64,000 nucleotides of DNA from Lujinxingia sediminis (lineage in GTDB: Bacteria > Myxococcota_A > Bradymonadia > Bradymonadales > Bradymonadaceae): positions 1 through 64,000 of the forward strand of contig NZ_SADD01000011.1 in NCBI RefSeq assembly GCF_004005565.1, given 5' to 3'. Position numbers and translations under genes: made by a program. Shown in pieces: positions 54,376-63,752 of the stretch (positions are counted from its first letter, which is position 1; every line of letters starts with the position of its first letter). The notes under the pieces were generated by a model. The model made no database searches and had not been told where the DNA came from. It worked only from the letters and a program-made list of their open reading frames with translations.

Positions 54376-55224
54376 ATGTTGCGCCGCATCTTGTCTCAAC
54401 CGCCCCTGATCGCTCGCCTCCTGGCGTTGGGATTGCTCACGACGGCTCCTCTTGGCTGCGCGAGCGCTCCGGAGCAGCAGCAGGAACTCTCGTACAGCGA
54501 TCAGGCCGAGGCTTACTTTCAGGCCGGGGAGCAGCGTTTTGAGCGCCGCGACTACCTCGAAGCGATGCGCCTCTATAATACCGTGCGCAATCAGTTTCCC
54601 TACAGCCGTTGGGCGGCGCTGGCGCACCTGCGCATCGCCGACGCGTATTTTGAGCAGGATCAGAATGCCTCGGCGGTCGAGCAGTATCGGGCGTTTATTC
54701 AGCTCTATCCGCGCCATGAGAGCGTGGAGTACGCCCACTGGCGTATCGCGCTCTCCTTCCATGAGCAGATGCCCTCGGACTTCTTTGTGCTGCCGCCCGC
54801 CTACGAGCGTGATTTAAGCTCGACGCGCGACGCTGTGCGCGAGATGCGCATCTTTTTGCAGCGTTACGAAAACTCCGAGTATGCCCCTGAAGCCCGCCGG
54901 TTGATGCGTGAGGCCCAGCGGCGTCTGGCCGACTATGAGTTTTACGTCGCGACGTATTACCTGGAGCGCGATAACCCCCGGGCGGCCGCCGGGCGGCTGA
55001 CCCATTTGCTGCGCAACTTTGCCGGGCTGGGGCTCGACCCGGAAGCGCTCTTCTTGCTGGGCAAAGCCTACCTGCAGCTCGATGAGCCCGGCCGAGCGCT
55101 CACCGCCTGGACGGACCTCATTGAGGTGCACCCGCAGCACCCGCGGGCAGCCCAGGCCAGGAAGCTCCTCCAGGAGCGCGGACTTCATCAGGGAGATGAT
55201 GCGCCGCAAGAGCAGGGCGGCTGA
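54376..55224 (+). CDS. bamD: Outer membrane protein assembly factor BamD
   Basis: A lipoprotein signal ends in LTTAPLGC. Five TPR-like units follow: AEAYFQAGEQRFERRDYLEA, NQFPYSRWAALAHLRIADAY, then QYRAFIQLYPRHESVEYAHW, and the SFFVL/PAYERDLSSTRDAV region that is typical of BamD. The 282-aa length is close to family norms. BamD couples BamA to the rest of the complex and recognises outer-membrane protein signals. ATG 54376 has GGAG eight bases upstream. BamA itself is not next to it. Confidence 0.9.
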   Translation: MLRRILSQPPLIARLLALGLLTTAPLGCASAPEQQQELSYSDQAEAYFQAGEQRFERRDYLEAMRLYNTVRNQFPYSRWAALAHLRIADAYFEQDQNASAVEQYRAFIQLYPRHESVEYAHWRIALSFHEQMPSDFFVLPPAYERDLSSTRDAVREMRIFLQRYENSEYAPEARRLMREAQRRLADYEFYVATYYLERDNPRAAAGRLTHLLRNFAGLGLDPEALFLLGKAYLQLDEPGRALTAWTDLIEVHPQHPRAAQARKLLQERGLHQGDDAPQEQGG

Positions 55225-55262
55225 ACGACCCATGGTTGCTGCACTTCATACGAAGATCATTG

Positions 55263-55297
55263 AAAAAAACCGACGCCCCCGGGCGTCGGTTTTTTTG
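55263..55297 (+). terminator. Terminator downstream of bamD
   Basis: An A-run, a CCGACGCC stem with its complement, and a T-run of seven lie between bamD and rpsI. The repeat can work on both strands. Confidence 0.88.
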
Positions 55298-55381
55298 TGT
55301 GTGCTCCGGCTCCCCGACGCCAGAGTTGGAGCGGTGGCTCTGCCCACAGATGCCGAGTTCGACGATGCGCCTTAAACGCAA

Positions 55382-55407
55382 CAAGCCCGCCATCTCTGGC
55401 GGGCTTG
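55382..55407 (-). terminator. Hairpin downstream of rpsI
   Basis: A perfect 11-bp stem (55382-55392 with 55397-55407) with a 4-base loop lies about 30 bases after the rpsI stop on the minus strand. The following T tract is short (GTTTAA), so termination is probable but not certain. Confidence 0.6.
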
Positions 55408-55437
55408 CTGGTTGAAGCAGGGTGAAACATTTGAATC

Positions 55438-55833
55438 TTAGCGCTTGGAGAACTGGAAGCGCGCACGAGCGCCCTTCTGGCCGTACTTCTTACGCTCTTT
55501 GACGCGGGCGTCGCGGGTGAGGAAACCACCGCGCTTGAGGGGCTCGCGCATACCGCCGTCGACCAGCAGCAGGGCGCGGGCAACGCCGAGTTTGATCGCT
55601 TCGGCCTGACCGCTCTTGCCGCCGCCCTGGACGGTGCAGAAGAGGTCAAACTTACCCAGAGTCTCGGTGAGCTCCAGGGGCTGACGAAGGATCATCATCA
55701 GGGTGTCGCGAGCAAAATACTCGTCGGCGTCCTGACCATTGACGGTGACTTTGCCGGCGCCGGGGCGCAAAAAGACGCGCGCGCTGGCTTTCTTGCGACG
55801 ACCGATCGCGTGATACTGTTCCGCTTGTGCCAT
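55438..55833 (-). CDS. rpsI: 30S ribosomal protein S9
   Basis: This is a 131-aa S9 with the [13 protein letters not shown] opening, the conserved [20 protein letters not shown], and the C-terminal [17 protein letters not shown] that reaches the P site of the ribosome. It lies 49 bases after rplM, the classical rplM-rpsI operon. Confidence 0.97.
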   Translation of the reverse strand: MAQAEQYHAIGRRKKASARVFLRPGAGKVTVNGQDADEYFARDTLMMILRQPLELTETLGKFDLFCTVQGGGKSGQAEAIKLGVARALLLVDGGMREPLKRGGFLTRDARVKERKKYGQKGARARFQFSKR

Positions 55834-55882
55834 GAGATTCTCTCTCTTTTATGCGTCCACATCCGGGACGCTCACTTTGCAA

Positions 55883-56311
55883 TTAAAGTTCGAGCGCCTG
55901 GGGCTGCTGAGCCTGGTGCGGGTGCTCGGCGCCGGCGTAGACTTTCAACTTCTTGATCATCTCGCGGCCAAGCTTCGTCTTGGGAAGCATGCCCTGGACC
56001 GCGTAGGTGATGACGTTTTGCGGCTTCTTGTCCAGAAGGTCGCCGGCGGTGATCGACTTAAGACCACCCGGGTAACCCGAGTGACGGTTGTAGACCTTGT
56101 CGGTGAGCTTCTTGCCGGTGAAGGCGATCTTGTCGGCATTGACGCAGACGACGAAATCACCGCAATCGACATGCGGGGTGTAGGTGGGCTTGTGCTTGCC
56201 GCGCAAGATCGTGGCGATCTTGGCAGCCGCCCGGCCTACCGTCTCCCCTTCCAGGTCGACGACAAACCACTGACGGTTAACTTCCGATTCTTTGGCGCTG
56301 AAGGTTTTCAT
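55883..56311 (-). CDS. rplM: 50S ribosomal protein L13
   Basis: This 142-aa protein is the same length as E. coli L13 and has the family segments [37 protein letters not shown] and [19 protein letters not shown]13 is an early assembly protein of the large subunit. The start at 56311 fits the family N-terminus; a longer frame to 56326 is possible. Its promoter and a leader of about 150 bases lie upstream. Confidence 0.97.
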   Translation of the reverse strand: MKTFSAKESEVNRQWFVVDLEGETVGRAAAKIATILRGKHKPTYTPHVDCGDFVVCVNADKIAFTGKKLTDKVYNRHSGYPGGLKSITAGDLLDKKPQNVITYAVQGMLPKTKLGREMIKKLKVYAGAEHPHQAQQPQALEL

Positions 56312-56460
56312 CTCGCTTCCATCCACTTGTCCGGCGTGATGCCAGGAGCCTGTTTATCTCTTCTCGTTTTACGAAAAAACGACGGAAATTCAGTAACGCA
56401 ACGGGGATCGCGCCGGGCGCGACGGTAGGGAGCGCCGCGTTGGCGGGGCTCCTGAAAGGG
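56312..56460 (-). other. 5' leader of rplM-rpsI
   Basis: The segment from the predicted start near 56459 to the ATG is about 150 bases. It contains an AU-rich inverted repeat (TCGTTTT with AAAACGA, about 56364-56382). L13 autoregulates its own operon in some bacteria, so this leader could carry such control. I see no open reading frame in it. Confidence 0.45.
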
Positions 56461-56465
56461 GGCTT

Positions 56466-56494
56466 GATATAGCGCCGGCCCCACAGGGTGTCAA
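56466..56494 (-). promoter_or_regulatory. Sigma-70 promoter of rplM-rpsI
   Basis: On the minus strand a perfect TTGACA (56489-56494) and TATATC (56466-56471) are 17 bases apart. The spacing and position, about 150 bases before rplM, fit a strong ribosomal-protein promoter. The remaining intergenic part (56495-56703) holds no coding sequence that I can support. Confidence 0.7.
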
Positions 56495-56703
56495 ATCGAA
56501 TGTTGGAAGGGGGCCTGTGCCGCTTCTATTTAGGGGCTTACTCTGGCAACCAGACGCGATTGTCTTTAAAATAGTTGCGACCAGGTGAGGATCTCCACAG
56601 CATTTTGTGGCATACTTCCCCAAGGCTACTTCAGCGACAACTTGACCGCCTTATGACGTGAGCTCGATGTGCTCACGGGCTGACCGATACCAGGGTGATG
56701 ATC

Positions 56704-57903
56704 ATGGCGCGACTCGCGTTTTCTAATCGATGGATTCTGACCGCCTCACTGGCGCTGGCGATCCCGCTGGCGGCATGCGGTGATGATGAGCCGCCCAAAA
56801 CAATCGATCGCCAGGATACCGGCCCTGACGCCGACGCGGGGCCAGACGCCGATGCGGGGCCTGATGCGGATGGTGGGGATGGTCCCGACGTCGAAGACAC
56901 AGGCGACGCGGATACGAACGTTGGCGATCTCTGCGAAGACGTCTCGTGCGATGCGGGTGAGATCTGCCTGGAGGGTGAGTGTGTGCCGGAGCCGGAAGAG
57001 GGCTTTAGCTGTCTGGCTCCCCACGAGATCGGTGCGCTGGAACGTAATGCCACCACCACGCTGAGTGCCAACCCTGATGGGCAGCCCAATACGCTGAAAA
57101 CGCGTTGCTCTCGCGCCGATCACGATACCAGTCCCGAGGCGGTTTATAGTTTCGAGGTCACCGAGCCAGCGCGTGTTGTGGCCGAACTCACCGACTTTGG
57201 ACCGGGGCTTATCATGGAGCTGCGCGAGGATAACTGCTCCGATGCCGAGGCGCCGGGGTGGTGCAGTGAGCCCAACCGCAAAGAGTTTTTTGCCTACCCG
57301 GGCACCGAGTATTTCCTGATTGTGGAGGCGCGCCGCGACTTCAGTGTTGGCGAGTTCACCCTGGAGTTGACCACCGAAGAACTCATCTGTGACTCGCCGG
57401 GGAGCTACTCCTGCGACGGCGATAATCGGGTGCTCTGTTTTAATGGCGAAGAAGAGCGCCCCTTTGCCTGCGGCACTGGCTGCGACGCTGGAAGCTGCCT
57501 GGGCGATACCTGTGGCAACCCCATGGAAGTCACCGCGTCGGCCACGTTCACCGGAGAGTTTCTGGCCTTTGGCGGCGAGTACAATCTGGAAGACTCTCCG
57601 AGCTGCTCGACCTCGGGTAGTGTCGGCCCGAGCACCTCGGGCCAGGAACTTATCTTCGCGTTTCCCGGCCTGAGCGCGGGCCAGGTGGTTACGGTCGACG
57701 CTTCGGCCGATGAGGCACCTTCCGTCATTGGCTTTATGAGCGCCTGCGAGGCGACGCCGACGTGTGTGGCTGCCACCGATACCGCTGAAAGCCTTGCGTT
57801 TACGGTCCCCGCAGATGGCGATTATTTCGCCATCGTGGACAGCCTCACCCCGCGTCAGGGTGACTACAGCGTGGCGATCGACATCAGTGAGGTCGGGCAG
57901 TGA
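56704..57903 (+). CDS. Asp-rich lipoprotein with PPC-like domains
   Basis: A signal ends in LAAC. Then comes a linker of repeated DADAGPDADAG type, a Cys-rich segment (CEDVSCDAGEICLEGECVP), and two strand-rich domains of about 100 residues each that resemble bacterial pre-peptidase C-terminal domains (ARVVAELTDFGPGLIMELRE, and GQELIFAFPGLSAGQVVTVD with FTVPADGDYFAIVDS). The start at 56704 has AGGG eight bases upstream; 56695 and 56698 are alternatives. The next gene is a paralog whose ATG overlaps its stop (TGATG). Confidence 0.8.
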   Translation: MARLAFSNRWILTASLALAIPLAACGDDEPPKTIDRQDTGPDADAGPDADAGPDADGGDGPDVEDTGDADTNVGDLCEDVSCDAGEICLEGECVPEPEEGFSCLAPHEIGALERNATTTLSANPDGQPNTLKTRCSRADHDTSPEAVYSFEVTEPARVVAELTDFGPGLIMELREDNCSDAEAPGWCSEPNRKEFFAYPGTEYFLIVEARRDFSVGEFTLELTTEELICDSPGSYSCDGDNRVLCFNGEEERPFACGTGCDAGSCLGDTCGNPMEVTASATFTGEFLAFGGEYNLEDSPSCSTSGSVGPSTSGQELIFAFPGLSAGQVVTVDASADEAPSVIGFMSACEATPTCVAATDTAESLAFTVPADGDYFAIVDSLTPRQGDYSVAIDISEVGQ

Positions 57904-59132
57904 TGCGTTCTTCTTTTCATAGCGCAGCATCGCTTCGGCGCACGCTTACGCTCCTGGCTGCGCTCGCCATCAGCGTGGCCTGCTCCTCGGAGCCCGACGG
58001 CCCGGATCGCACCATCGACATCGTGGATGATGTCGGTGCTGGCGAAGACGCAGGTGACCTCGACAGCGGTCAGCCTGACGCCGACGTCTCCGAGCCTGGC
58101 GATGTTGATGATGATGTTGAGGGGCCGGACGCCGACGCCTCGATGCCGGATGCGGACGCCGACGACCCCGAGGTTGACGAGCCCGATGCCGAAGACCCGG
58201 ACGCGTCGGATGCCGAGGAGCCCGATACGGACGAGCCTGACGTTGAGCTTCCTCCGACCGAGTGCGACGCAGCGACCATTGACCTCGGTGTGTTGGAGGC
58301 TGGCGCGAATGTCGTCGAACTTGGCCCCGGTCTTGATGCGGTCGCCGGTATCAACGCGTGCGATAGCGTTGCCCAGAGTAGCTCGGTGATTGTTCGCTTT
58401 GAGCTGCCCGCGGATGGCGTGCTGAGCTTCGACGGAGAGGCCATAGCCGTCAGTCTTCTTCAGCAGCCCTGTTCTGGAGTTGGTGGGTTTTGCGCCAGTG
58501 AGATTGGGGCGCTGAATGTCATCGCCGGGGTTCCGTTCTACGCGGCCGTGGCTCGTCCGGATGTAGAGACACAGCTCGACGTGGTCTACAGCCCGCATCA
58601 GGCCTGTGAGCCCGTTGGGCAAATGACCTGTGTGGATGCCAGCCAGCTCGAAGCCTGCACCACCGGCTTTGCCTCCATTCAGGTGCCCATCTGGGTGACG
58701 TCAGAGTGTCCGGCGGGATGTGAGAATGACGCCTGTGTGGGCAACTCCTGCGACAACCCGATCGTCGTCGAAGAGAGTATTTCGCTTCAGATTCGAGGAG
58801 AGGCGCTTTCCAATACCTTCGATAATTTCGGCGCACCGAATTGCGTCTGGGATACGCCCTCGGAGGGACGCGAACTGGTATTTCAGGTCGAGAATGTCCA
58901 GGTCGGAGAGACCATCGCGGTGGAGATCGACGATCCGCTGAATTTCTACCGCGTCTCCATTCTGTCTTCCTGTGCGCAAAGTGCCGAGTGCCTGGCCAGT
59001 GATGTGCCCGGGGCGGTGATGGAGTTCGAGGCGTCGGAGGCTGGCACGTATTTCGTAGTTATCGACTCCGATTTGGATATTCCTGCAGCCCCCGAGATCC
59101 GCGTTGAGGTGCTCGCCTCATCCGACATTTAA
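57903..59132 (+). CDS. Asp-rich lipoprotein, paralog of the preceding gene
   Basis: This protein has a signal ending in SVAC, an Asp-rich linker (DADASMPDADADDPEVDEPD), and two domains like those of the upstream protein (FELPADGVLSFDGEAIAVSL; ELVFQVENVQVGETIAVEID; FEASEAGTYFVVIDSDLD). A Cys-rich segment between them (CEPVGQMTCVDASQLEACTT, CPAGCENDACVGNSC) has the same layout as in the paralog. The coupled start makes a shared complex or redundant role plausible. The function is unknown. Confidence 0.78.
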   Translation: MRSSFHSAASLRRTLTLLAALAISVACSSEPDGPDRTIDIVDDVGAGEDAGDLDSGQPDADVSEPGDVDDDVEGPDADASMPDADADDPEVDEPDAEDPDASDAEEPDTDEPDVELPPTECDAATIDLGVLEAGANVVELGPGLDAVAGINACDSVAQSSSVIVRFELPADGVLSFDGEAIAVSLLQQPCSGVGGFCASEIGALNVIAGVPFYAAVARPDVETQLDVVYSPHQACEPVGQMTCVDASQLEACTTGFASIQVPIWVTSECPAGCENDACVGNSCDNPIVVEESISLQIRGEALSNTFDNFGAPNCVWDTPSEGRELVFQVENVQVGETIAVEIDDPLNFYRVSILSSCAQSAECLASDVPGAVMEFEASEAGTYFVVIDSDLDIPAAPEIRVEVLASSDI

Positions 59133-59174
59133 GCTACCGTGCATCTATCTAGGCGCGGCGATAAGGAGCATACG

Positions 59175-60800
59175 ATGAGTTTCGGTCTCAAAAGAGCGCA
59201 AACGTGGTTGGCCACCGGCGGCAGCATGGCAGTAGGACTGGCTGTCTTGTTTGCGTCTCCTCAGGTTCATGCATGGAATTTCGATGAAACCTGCAGCCCT
59301 ACAGAGGTCACCGAGGTCACGGTCACCCGGCCCGGGGCTCTTTTTATGCTCGATCGCTCCGGGTCGATGAAGTGGGGGACGACCTACTGTTATCATAATG
59401 GTAGCTATGGTCCTCACTGTGCCCCCTCGCGCTGGAATGTGGCCAAAGGGGCAATCACTCAGGTGCTGGATGCGATGACCTCGTCGACGGCGCCAGATGA
59501 GGTGCAGTTCGGCATCGGGTACTTCCCCCGAACCTACATCCATCACCAGGTAGGCGAAGATCGTCGCAACGCGATCGTGTATTCGATGAACAATACCGCG
59601 CCTGACGGCGGTACGCCGACCGATGCCGCCATCGACGCCCTCCGGCAGAGCTGGAGTTTGAATCAGACTGACTTTCCGGCGGCCGGGGTGCTGATCACCG
59701 ATGGTGCTCCTAACGATCGGGACGACGCGTTGGAGTCCGCATGTGACCTGCGCGCTGCGGGCAAGTCCATGTTCGTGGTCGGCCTGGGGGGGGGGACCGA
59801 CCAGCCCTTCAATAACAAGCTCGCGGCCGCCGCCGGCAAAGGCTGCTGTGGCTCGAGCGCGAACGCGGCCTGCTCGAATGGCATCGGGACTGATCCCTGT
59901 GTGAATAGCGGAGTCGATAAGAACACCTGTTTCGGCGCATACCAGGCCAACGACCAGACCGAGTTTCGAAACGCGCTCTTAAGCATCGCTGCGGAGATCG
60001 CCTGCACCTTCCCCATCGACTTCTCCCAGTACAGCAGCAACTCGGCGCCGGAGAATCCGGCGGCGGTTCTGGTGCGTATGAACACTGCTTCCGGACAGAT
60101 CAACATTCCGCATCGCGATGCCAATGGCGGTCAGGGCTGGTTCTACAACTCGGAGAACCGCGAAGAAGTTACCCTGACACAGACCTACTGCGATCAGGTC
60201 CGCACCCCGGGTGAGGTCGACAGTGTGGAGACGCAGCTGGCCTGTGATTGTCAGCAGCCGCAGGGCGCGGAGTGTGAGGTCGCCAACGCGCCCTTCGGTG
60301 TCTGTCCGCTGGGCACCTGGATCTGCGACGAGGGTTACGATGTGTGTGAGCCCTATGCTGCGGATAACTGTCCGGTGCCCTGCTTCGGTTTCCCGGAAGG
60401 GCTGGAGTGTCACACCGATAACGAATTCCCCTTCACCGAAGGGCCCAACACGCTCGATGGGGAGCGCAACCGCTGCAAGATCGGTGTGACGGTCTGCAAC
60501 GACGACGTGCCCACCTGTGAGCCGATTTATCAGGCGATGCCTGAGTTGTGCGACGGGCTGGACAACGATTGCGACGGGGAGATCGACAACCTCTCAACGA
60601 GCTGGAGCAAGCCTGAATTCTCCAGCCTCTCGTTAGGAGGCGCGAACTCTGGAGCGGCGTGCATGGAGCGCGATGTGTGTGTCTGCCCCGGCGGAACCGG
60701 GGAGCACACCGGGGCTGGTGCGAATCAGAGCACCGAGTTCCAGAGCTTTGTGAGCGGCTGGGATCCGGTCTGCACCTGCTCGGAGGGGATTGGCTTCTAA
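59175..60800 (+). CDS. Secreted von Willebrand A protein with MopE-type metal motif
   Basis: A signal peptide ends near VHA/WNFD. A VWA domain follows (residues about 45-290) with an intact MIDAS (MLDRSGSMKW; TPTDAA; LITDGAPNDRD). The second half is Cys-rich and contains CDGLDNDCDGEID, the metal-binding motif of MopE-like proteins. It has no lipoprotein Cys, so it is probably released or surface bound. VWA proteins mediate adhesion or assembly through bound metal. AAGGAG precedes ATG 59175. It may share a transcript with the two Asp-rich lipoproteins. Confidence 0.85.
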   Translation: MSFGLKRAQTWLATGGSMAVGLAVLFASPQVHAWNFDETCSPTEVTEVTVTRPGALFMLDRSGSMKWGTTYCYHNGSYGPHCAPSRWNVAKGAITQVLDAMTSSTAPDEVQFGIGYFPRTYIHHQVGEDRRNAIVYSMNNTAPDGGTPTDAAIDALRQSWSLNQTDFPAAGVLITDGAPNDRDDALESACDLRAAGKSMFVVGLGGGTDQPFNNKLAAAAGKGCCGSSANAACSNGIGTDPCVNSGVDKNTCFGAYQANDQTEFRNALLSIAAEIACTFPIDFSQYSSNSAPENPAAVLVRMNTASGQINIPHRDANGGQGWFYNSENREEVTLTQTYCDQVRTPGEVDSVETQLACDCQQPQGAECEVANAPFGVCPLGTWICDEGYDVCEPYAADNCPVPCFGFPEGLECHTDNEFPFTEGPNTLDGERNRCKIGVTVCNDDVPTCEPIYQAMPELCDGLDNDCDGEIDNLSTSWSKPEFSSLSLGGANSGAACMERDVCVCPGGTGEHTGAGANQSTEFQSFVSGWDPVCTCSEGIGF

Positions 60801-60942
60801 GGCCGAGCTGACCGTCCCGGGACGACTCCGTCAGGCGTCGCCCTGGATGCGGTCGGGGGCTTTGGTTCACGACGTTTACCGCTCCCCCTTCGCTCCGGAT
60901 GGCGTGGGGGAGATGACGTCAGCCTAAATTGCACATGATATC

Positions 60943-60988
60943 CCAATAAAAACGCCGGCCCTGCGAAGGGCCGGCGTTTTTATTGGAT
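60943..60988. terminator. Bidirectional terminator after the VWA gene
   Basis: A perfect 20-bp inverted repeat (60943-60962 with 60967-60986) has a GCGA loop and A/T tracts on both sides. It lies between the convergent VWA (+) and Yip1-like (-) genes. Confidence 0.93.
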
Positions 60989-61031
60989 GATGCTCGGGAG
61001 GCGTTACGTCAGCGTGTGTTGACTCGGTTCG

Positions 61032-61781
61032 TTAGCCACCGCCCGTCATCGAGAGCAGCAGCATAAAGGGGACCAGTACCGCCAGCATGGAACGCCAGAA
61101 GCCCATCCCGAAGATCTGGCGAGCGGCGGTGACCTCCAGGTTAAAGAGCCAGACCACCATAAGAAAATGCCCGAGCTCGAAGGTGCCCAGCGGCGGGACG
61201 AGCAAGAGCAGGTAGGTGGCCATGGCGTAGCCGGTCAGCTTGGCGACCAGCGCCCAGCGGGCCTGCTTCACGCCGAAGATGCGCAGCGTGAGGTAGAGCA
61301 TCGCCGTATGCAGCATATAAAGGGTGAGCGCCCCCATCGGAAGCGAGGCGTACATGGCCCATTCTGCAAGGCGCGGAGCGATTTCCAGCTCGGTGGCGTA
61401 GAGCTCGACCATCTCCGGGTAGTGCGGGGAGAAGGCTTTGCGCCAGAGAGTCTGGGCCAGCGTGCCGATCATCACCGCGATAAGCCCGAAGCCTGCTGCC
61501 GGGGCCCAGCGCGGGTTGGTGATGAGCGCCGGGAAGAAGGTCCGCGGAGAGGTCATGGCCTGTACGGCCGTGAGCACGAAGCCCGAGGGGGTAAAGCGCC
61601 TCTCGCCGGCTTCCCACTCCGGGAGCGCGGGCATGCGCTCCTGGCGGCAGGGGCGGCACACGGCAAAGCCCCGAAGGTCCGTGCCGTGGCAGCCCCCGCA
61701 GATCTCGGCGTCGCATGCTGTGCAGCGCGCGATCGCCGGAGCCGAAGGATGATGCGCGCATAGGCGCGAAGGTGCGGTCAA
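61032..61781 (-). CDS. Yip1-like membrane protein with N-terminal zinc-binding motif
   Basis: The first 45 residues hold paired CxxC motifs and His residues, like a B-box or rubredoxin-type zinc site (CAHHPSAPAIARCTACDAEI, CGGCHG, CRPC). Five membrane helices follow (residues about 85-245), a Yip1-domain arrangement. The TTG start has an AGAG-rich site six bases upstream and lies 34 bases from ffh. Bacterial Yip1 proteins have no settled function. Confidence 0.7.
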   Translation of the reverse strand: MTAPSRLCAHHPSAPAIARCTACDAEICGGCHGTDLRGFAVCRPCRQERMPALPEWEAGERRFTPSGFVLTAVQAMTSPRTFFPALITNPRWAPAAGFGLIAVMIGTLAQTLWRKAFSPHYPEMVELYATELEIAPRLAEWAMYASLPMGALTLYMLHTAMLYLTLRIFGVKQARWALVAKLTGYAMATYLLLLVPPLGTFELGHFLMVVWLFNLEVTAARQIFGMGFWRSMLAVLVPFMLLLSMTGGG

Positions 61782-61815
61782 AAGGTACTCTCTGCCCCCT
61801 TAAGAGGGGGACGGC

Positions 61816-63468
61816 TTACTTCTTGTTCTTCTTGCGAGCTTGCTTGACGGTGCGGCGCTTACGCTTGCGCTTGTTGGCCGAGAGCGACTTGCTCTTGGTG
61901 CCTTTGCTGCTGCCGAGCAGACGCCCGCCCGGGGGCGAATAGCCCGGCGGGAGGTTCGGGCCGTCGAAGCCGGGAAGACCACTGAGGCCGCCACCGGGGC
62001 CACCACCTCCGCCGGCACCGCCCATCAGGTCGCCCAGGATCGAGCTCATGTCCATGTCTTTCATGCCGCGGAGCTGGTTGAGCTGCTTGAGTCCGGGGAT
62101 CTTGCCCAGAAGACCGCCGCCGCCCATCGAGCTGAACTGCTGCATCATGCCGCGCATCATGTTGAACTGCTGGATCACCTGCTCGACCTTCTCCTTGTCG
62201 CTACCGGAGCCTTTGGCGATGCGGCGCACACGGCCGGGCTGACGGGTCAAGAGATCCGGGTCCTTCTTTTCGCGGGTGGTCATCGATTGGATGATGGCGC
62301 GGATTTTGGAGAGTTCGCTGTCATCGATGTTGGCGTCGGCGGGCATGCCGCCGCCGAAGAAGGGCATCATCTCCATGAGCTCGTTCATCGAGCCCAACTT
62401 CGAGATCTGTTCGAGCTGGTTGTAGAAGTCGTTGAAGTCGAACTCGCCAGAGAGCATGCGCATGGCATCCTTCTCGGCACGCTGGGCATCTTCTTCGCTG
62501 AGCGAGCGCTCGAACTTGTTCATCAGGCCCATCACATCGCCGAACCCCAGGATGCGGTTGGCCAGGCCCTCGGGGCGGAACTCCTCGAGGTCGTCGAGCT
62601 TCTCACCCACACCGATGAACTTAATCGGCTTGCCGGTGACCTCTTTGATGGAGAGCGCCGCGCCGCCGCGGGCATCGCCATCGAGTTTGGTCATGATGAA
62701 GCCGTCGATCTCCAGGCGGCTGTTGAATTCTTTGGCGGTGTTGACCGCGTCCTGGCCGATCATGGCATCGGCAACCAGGAAGATATTTTCGGGCGTGGTC
62801 GTCGAGACGATCTGCTCGAGCTCATTCATGAGCACGTCGTCGACGGCCAGGCGGCCGGCGGTATCGAAGAGGATCACGTCGCGATCCTTTTCTTTGGCCA
62901 GGGCGACCGCATCGTTGCACACCTTGACCGGATCGCCGCCCTCGACGGCGTGTACCGGCACTCCGAGCTGCTCGCCAAGGACGCGCAGCTGCTCGATCGC
63001 CGCCGGGCGGTAGACGTCGGCGCCGACCAGAAGGGGCTTCTTGCCGTGCTGGTCCATCAGAAGTTTGGCGAGCTTGCCGGTGGTCGTGGTCTTACCGGAA
63101 CCCTGCAGGCCGACCATCATGATCTTGGTCGGTCCGACGCGCGGGTTGGCAAACACGATGGAGCTGTCGACCGGACCCATCAGAGCTTCGAGCTCGTCGT
63201 GGCAGATCTTGACGAAGTGGTCGCCGGGGGAGACCTCCATCTTGCCCTGGCTGCCTTTGGCCTTGACCTTCACGACCTCGCCGAGGGCCTTGTCTTTGAC
63301 GCGACCAATGAAGTCTTTGGCGATGCGGAAGTTGACATCGGCCTCCAGCATGGAGCGGCGGATGTCTTTGAGCGCCTCGTCGATGTTCTCTTCGGTGAGT
63401 TCGCGCTTGCCTTCAAAGCGCATACGGACGTCACGAAAGCCTTTCGCGACAACGTCAAACATAGCCAT
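61816..63468 (-). CDS. ffh: Signal recognition particle protein Ffh
   Basis: This SRP GTPase has an N domain (residues 1-90), a G domain with GLQGSGKTTTTGKLA, DTAGRLAVDD, TKLDGDARGG and GVGEKLDDLEEF, and an M domain rich in methionine (FNMMRGMMQQFSSMGGGGLL). It binds 4.5S RNA and signal sequences to target membrane proteins. The protein is 550 aa, about 100 longer than E. coli Ffh. The extra part is a Gly/Pro-rich stretch and a very basic end (KRKRKRRTVKQARKKNKK). AGGA lies seven bases before ATG 63468. Confidence 0.96.
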   Translation of the reverse strand: MAMFDVVAKGFRDVRMRFEGKRELTEENIDEALKDIRRSMLEADVNFRIAKDFIGRVKDKALGEVVKVKAKGSQGKMEVSPGDHFVKICHDELEALMGPVDSSIVFANPRVGPTKIMMVGLQGSGKTTTTGKLAKLLMDQHGKKPLLVGADVYRPAAIEQLRVLGEQLGVPVHAVEGGDPVKVCNDAVALAKEKDRDVILFDTAGRLAVDDVLMNELEQIVSTTTPENIFLVADAMIGQDAVNTAKEFNSRLEIDGFIMTKLDGDARGGAALSIKEVTGKPIKFIGVGEKLDDLEEFRPEGLANRILGFGDVMGLMNKFERSLSEEDAQRAEKDAMRMLSGEFDFNDFYNQLEQISKLGSMNELMEMMPFFGGGMPADANIDDSELSKIRAIIQSMTTREKKDPDLLTRQPGRVRRIAKGSGSDKEKVEQVIQQFNMMRGMMQQFSSMGGGGLLGKIPGLKQLNQLRGMKDMDMSSILGDLMGGAGGGGGPGGGLSGLPGFDGPNLPPGYSPPGGRLLGSSKGTKSKSLSANKRKRKRRTVKQARKKNKK

Positions 63469-63752
63469 AGGTGTGTCCTCGTATCGGAAGCCGTTTTACT
63501 TCGCCGCAAGCCTGCCATGATGACGGGTACGCGCCATCAACGTTGGCTCACAGCGGAACGCGAATAAAAGCGGTAGCCCGGGCGTGCGCGCGCTGTCCTC
63601 TCAAAGCCCTCGACTGAGGGCAGGGCAGAGCGCACAGGCCTCAAAGGCCAGTCGATGGAGGAAGCATGTGCGGCTCGCGCCCCTGACAGGGGTGCCGGTC
63701 GCGCGGGAAGTCGCGCCGGCGGGGCGATTGAGCCGTTCTCAGGTCGGCGGCC
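63469..63752 (-). other. Region upstream of ffh
   Basis: About 280 bases lie between the ffh start and the promoter at 63753. It contains a short hairpin (63606-63611 with 63616-63621) and no coding sequence I can support; an open frame on the plus strand at 63584 has shadow-like composition. I looked for an SRP RNA signature (GGAAGGAAGCAGCC type) and did not find one. It is most likely a long ffh leader. Confidence 0.45.

Noticed and set aside
53104..54762. 552-aa form of the Cys-rich lipoprotein
   Set aside because: The extra N-terminal 212 residues have no signal and look like read-through of a non-coding frame. The lipoprotein signal starts at 54126.
61840..63567. 575-aa open frame on the plus strand
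   Set aside because: It is antisense to ffh, whose motifs are unmistakable. It has shadow composition and no domain.
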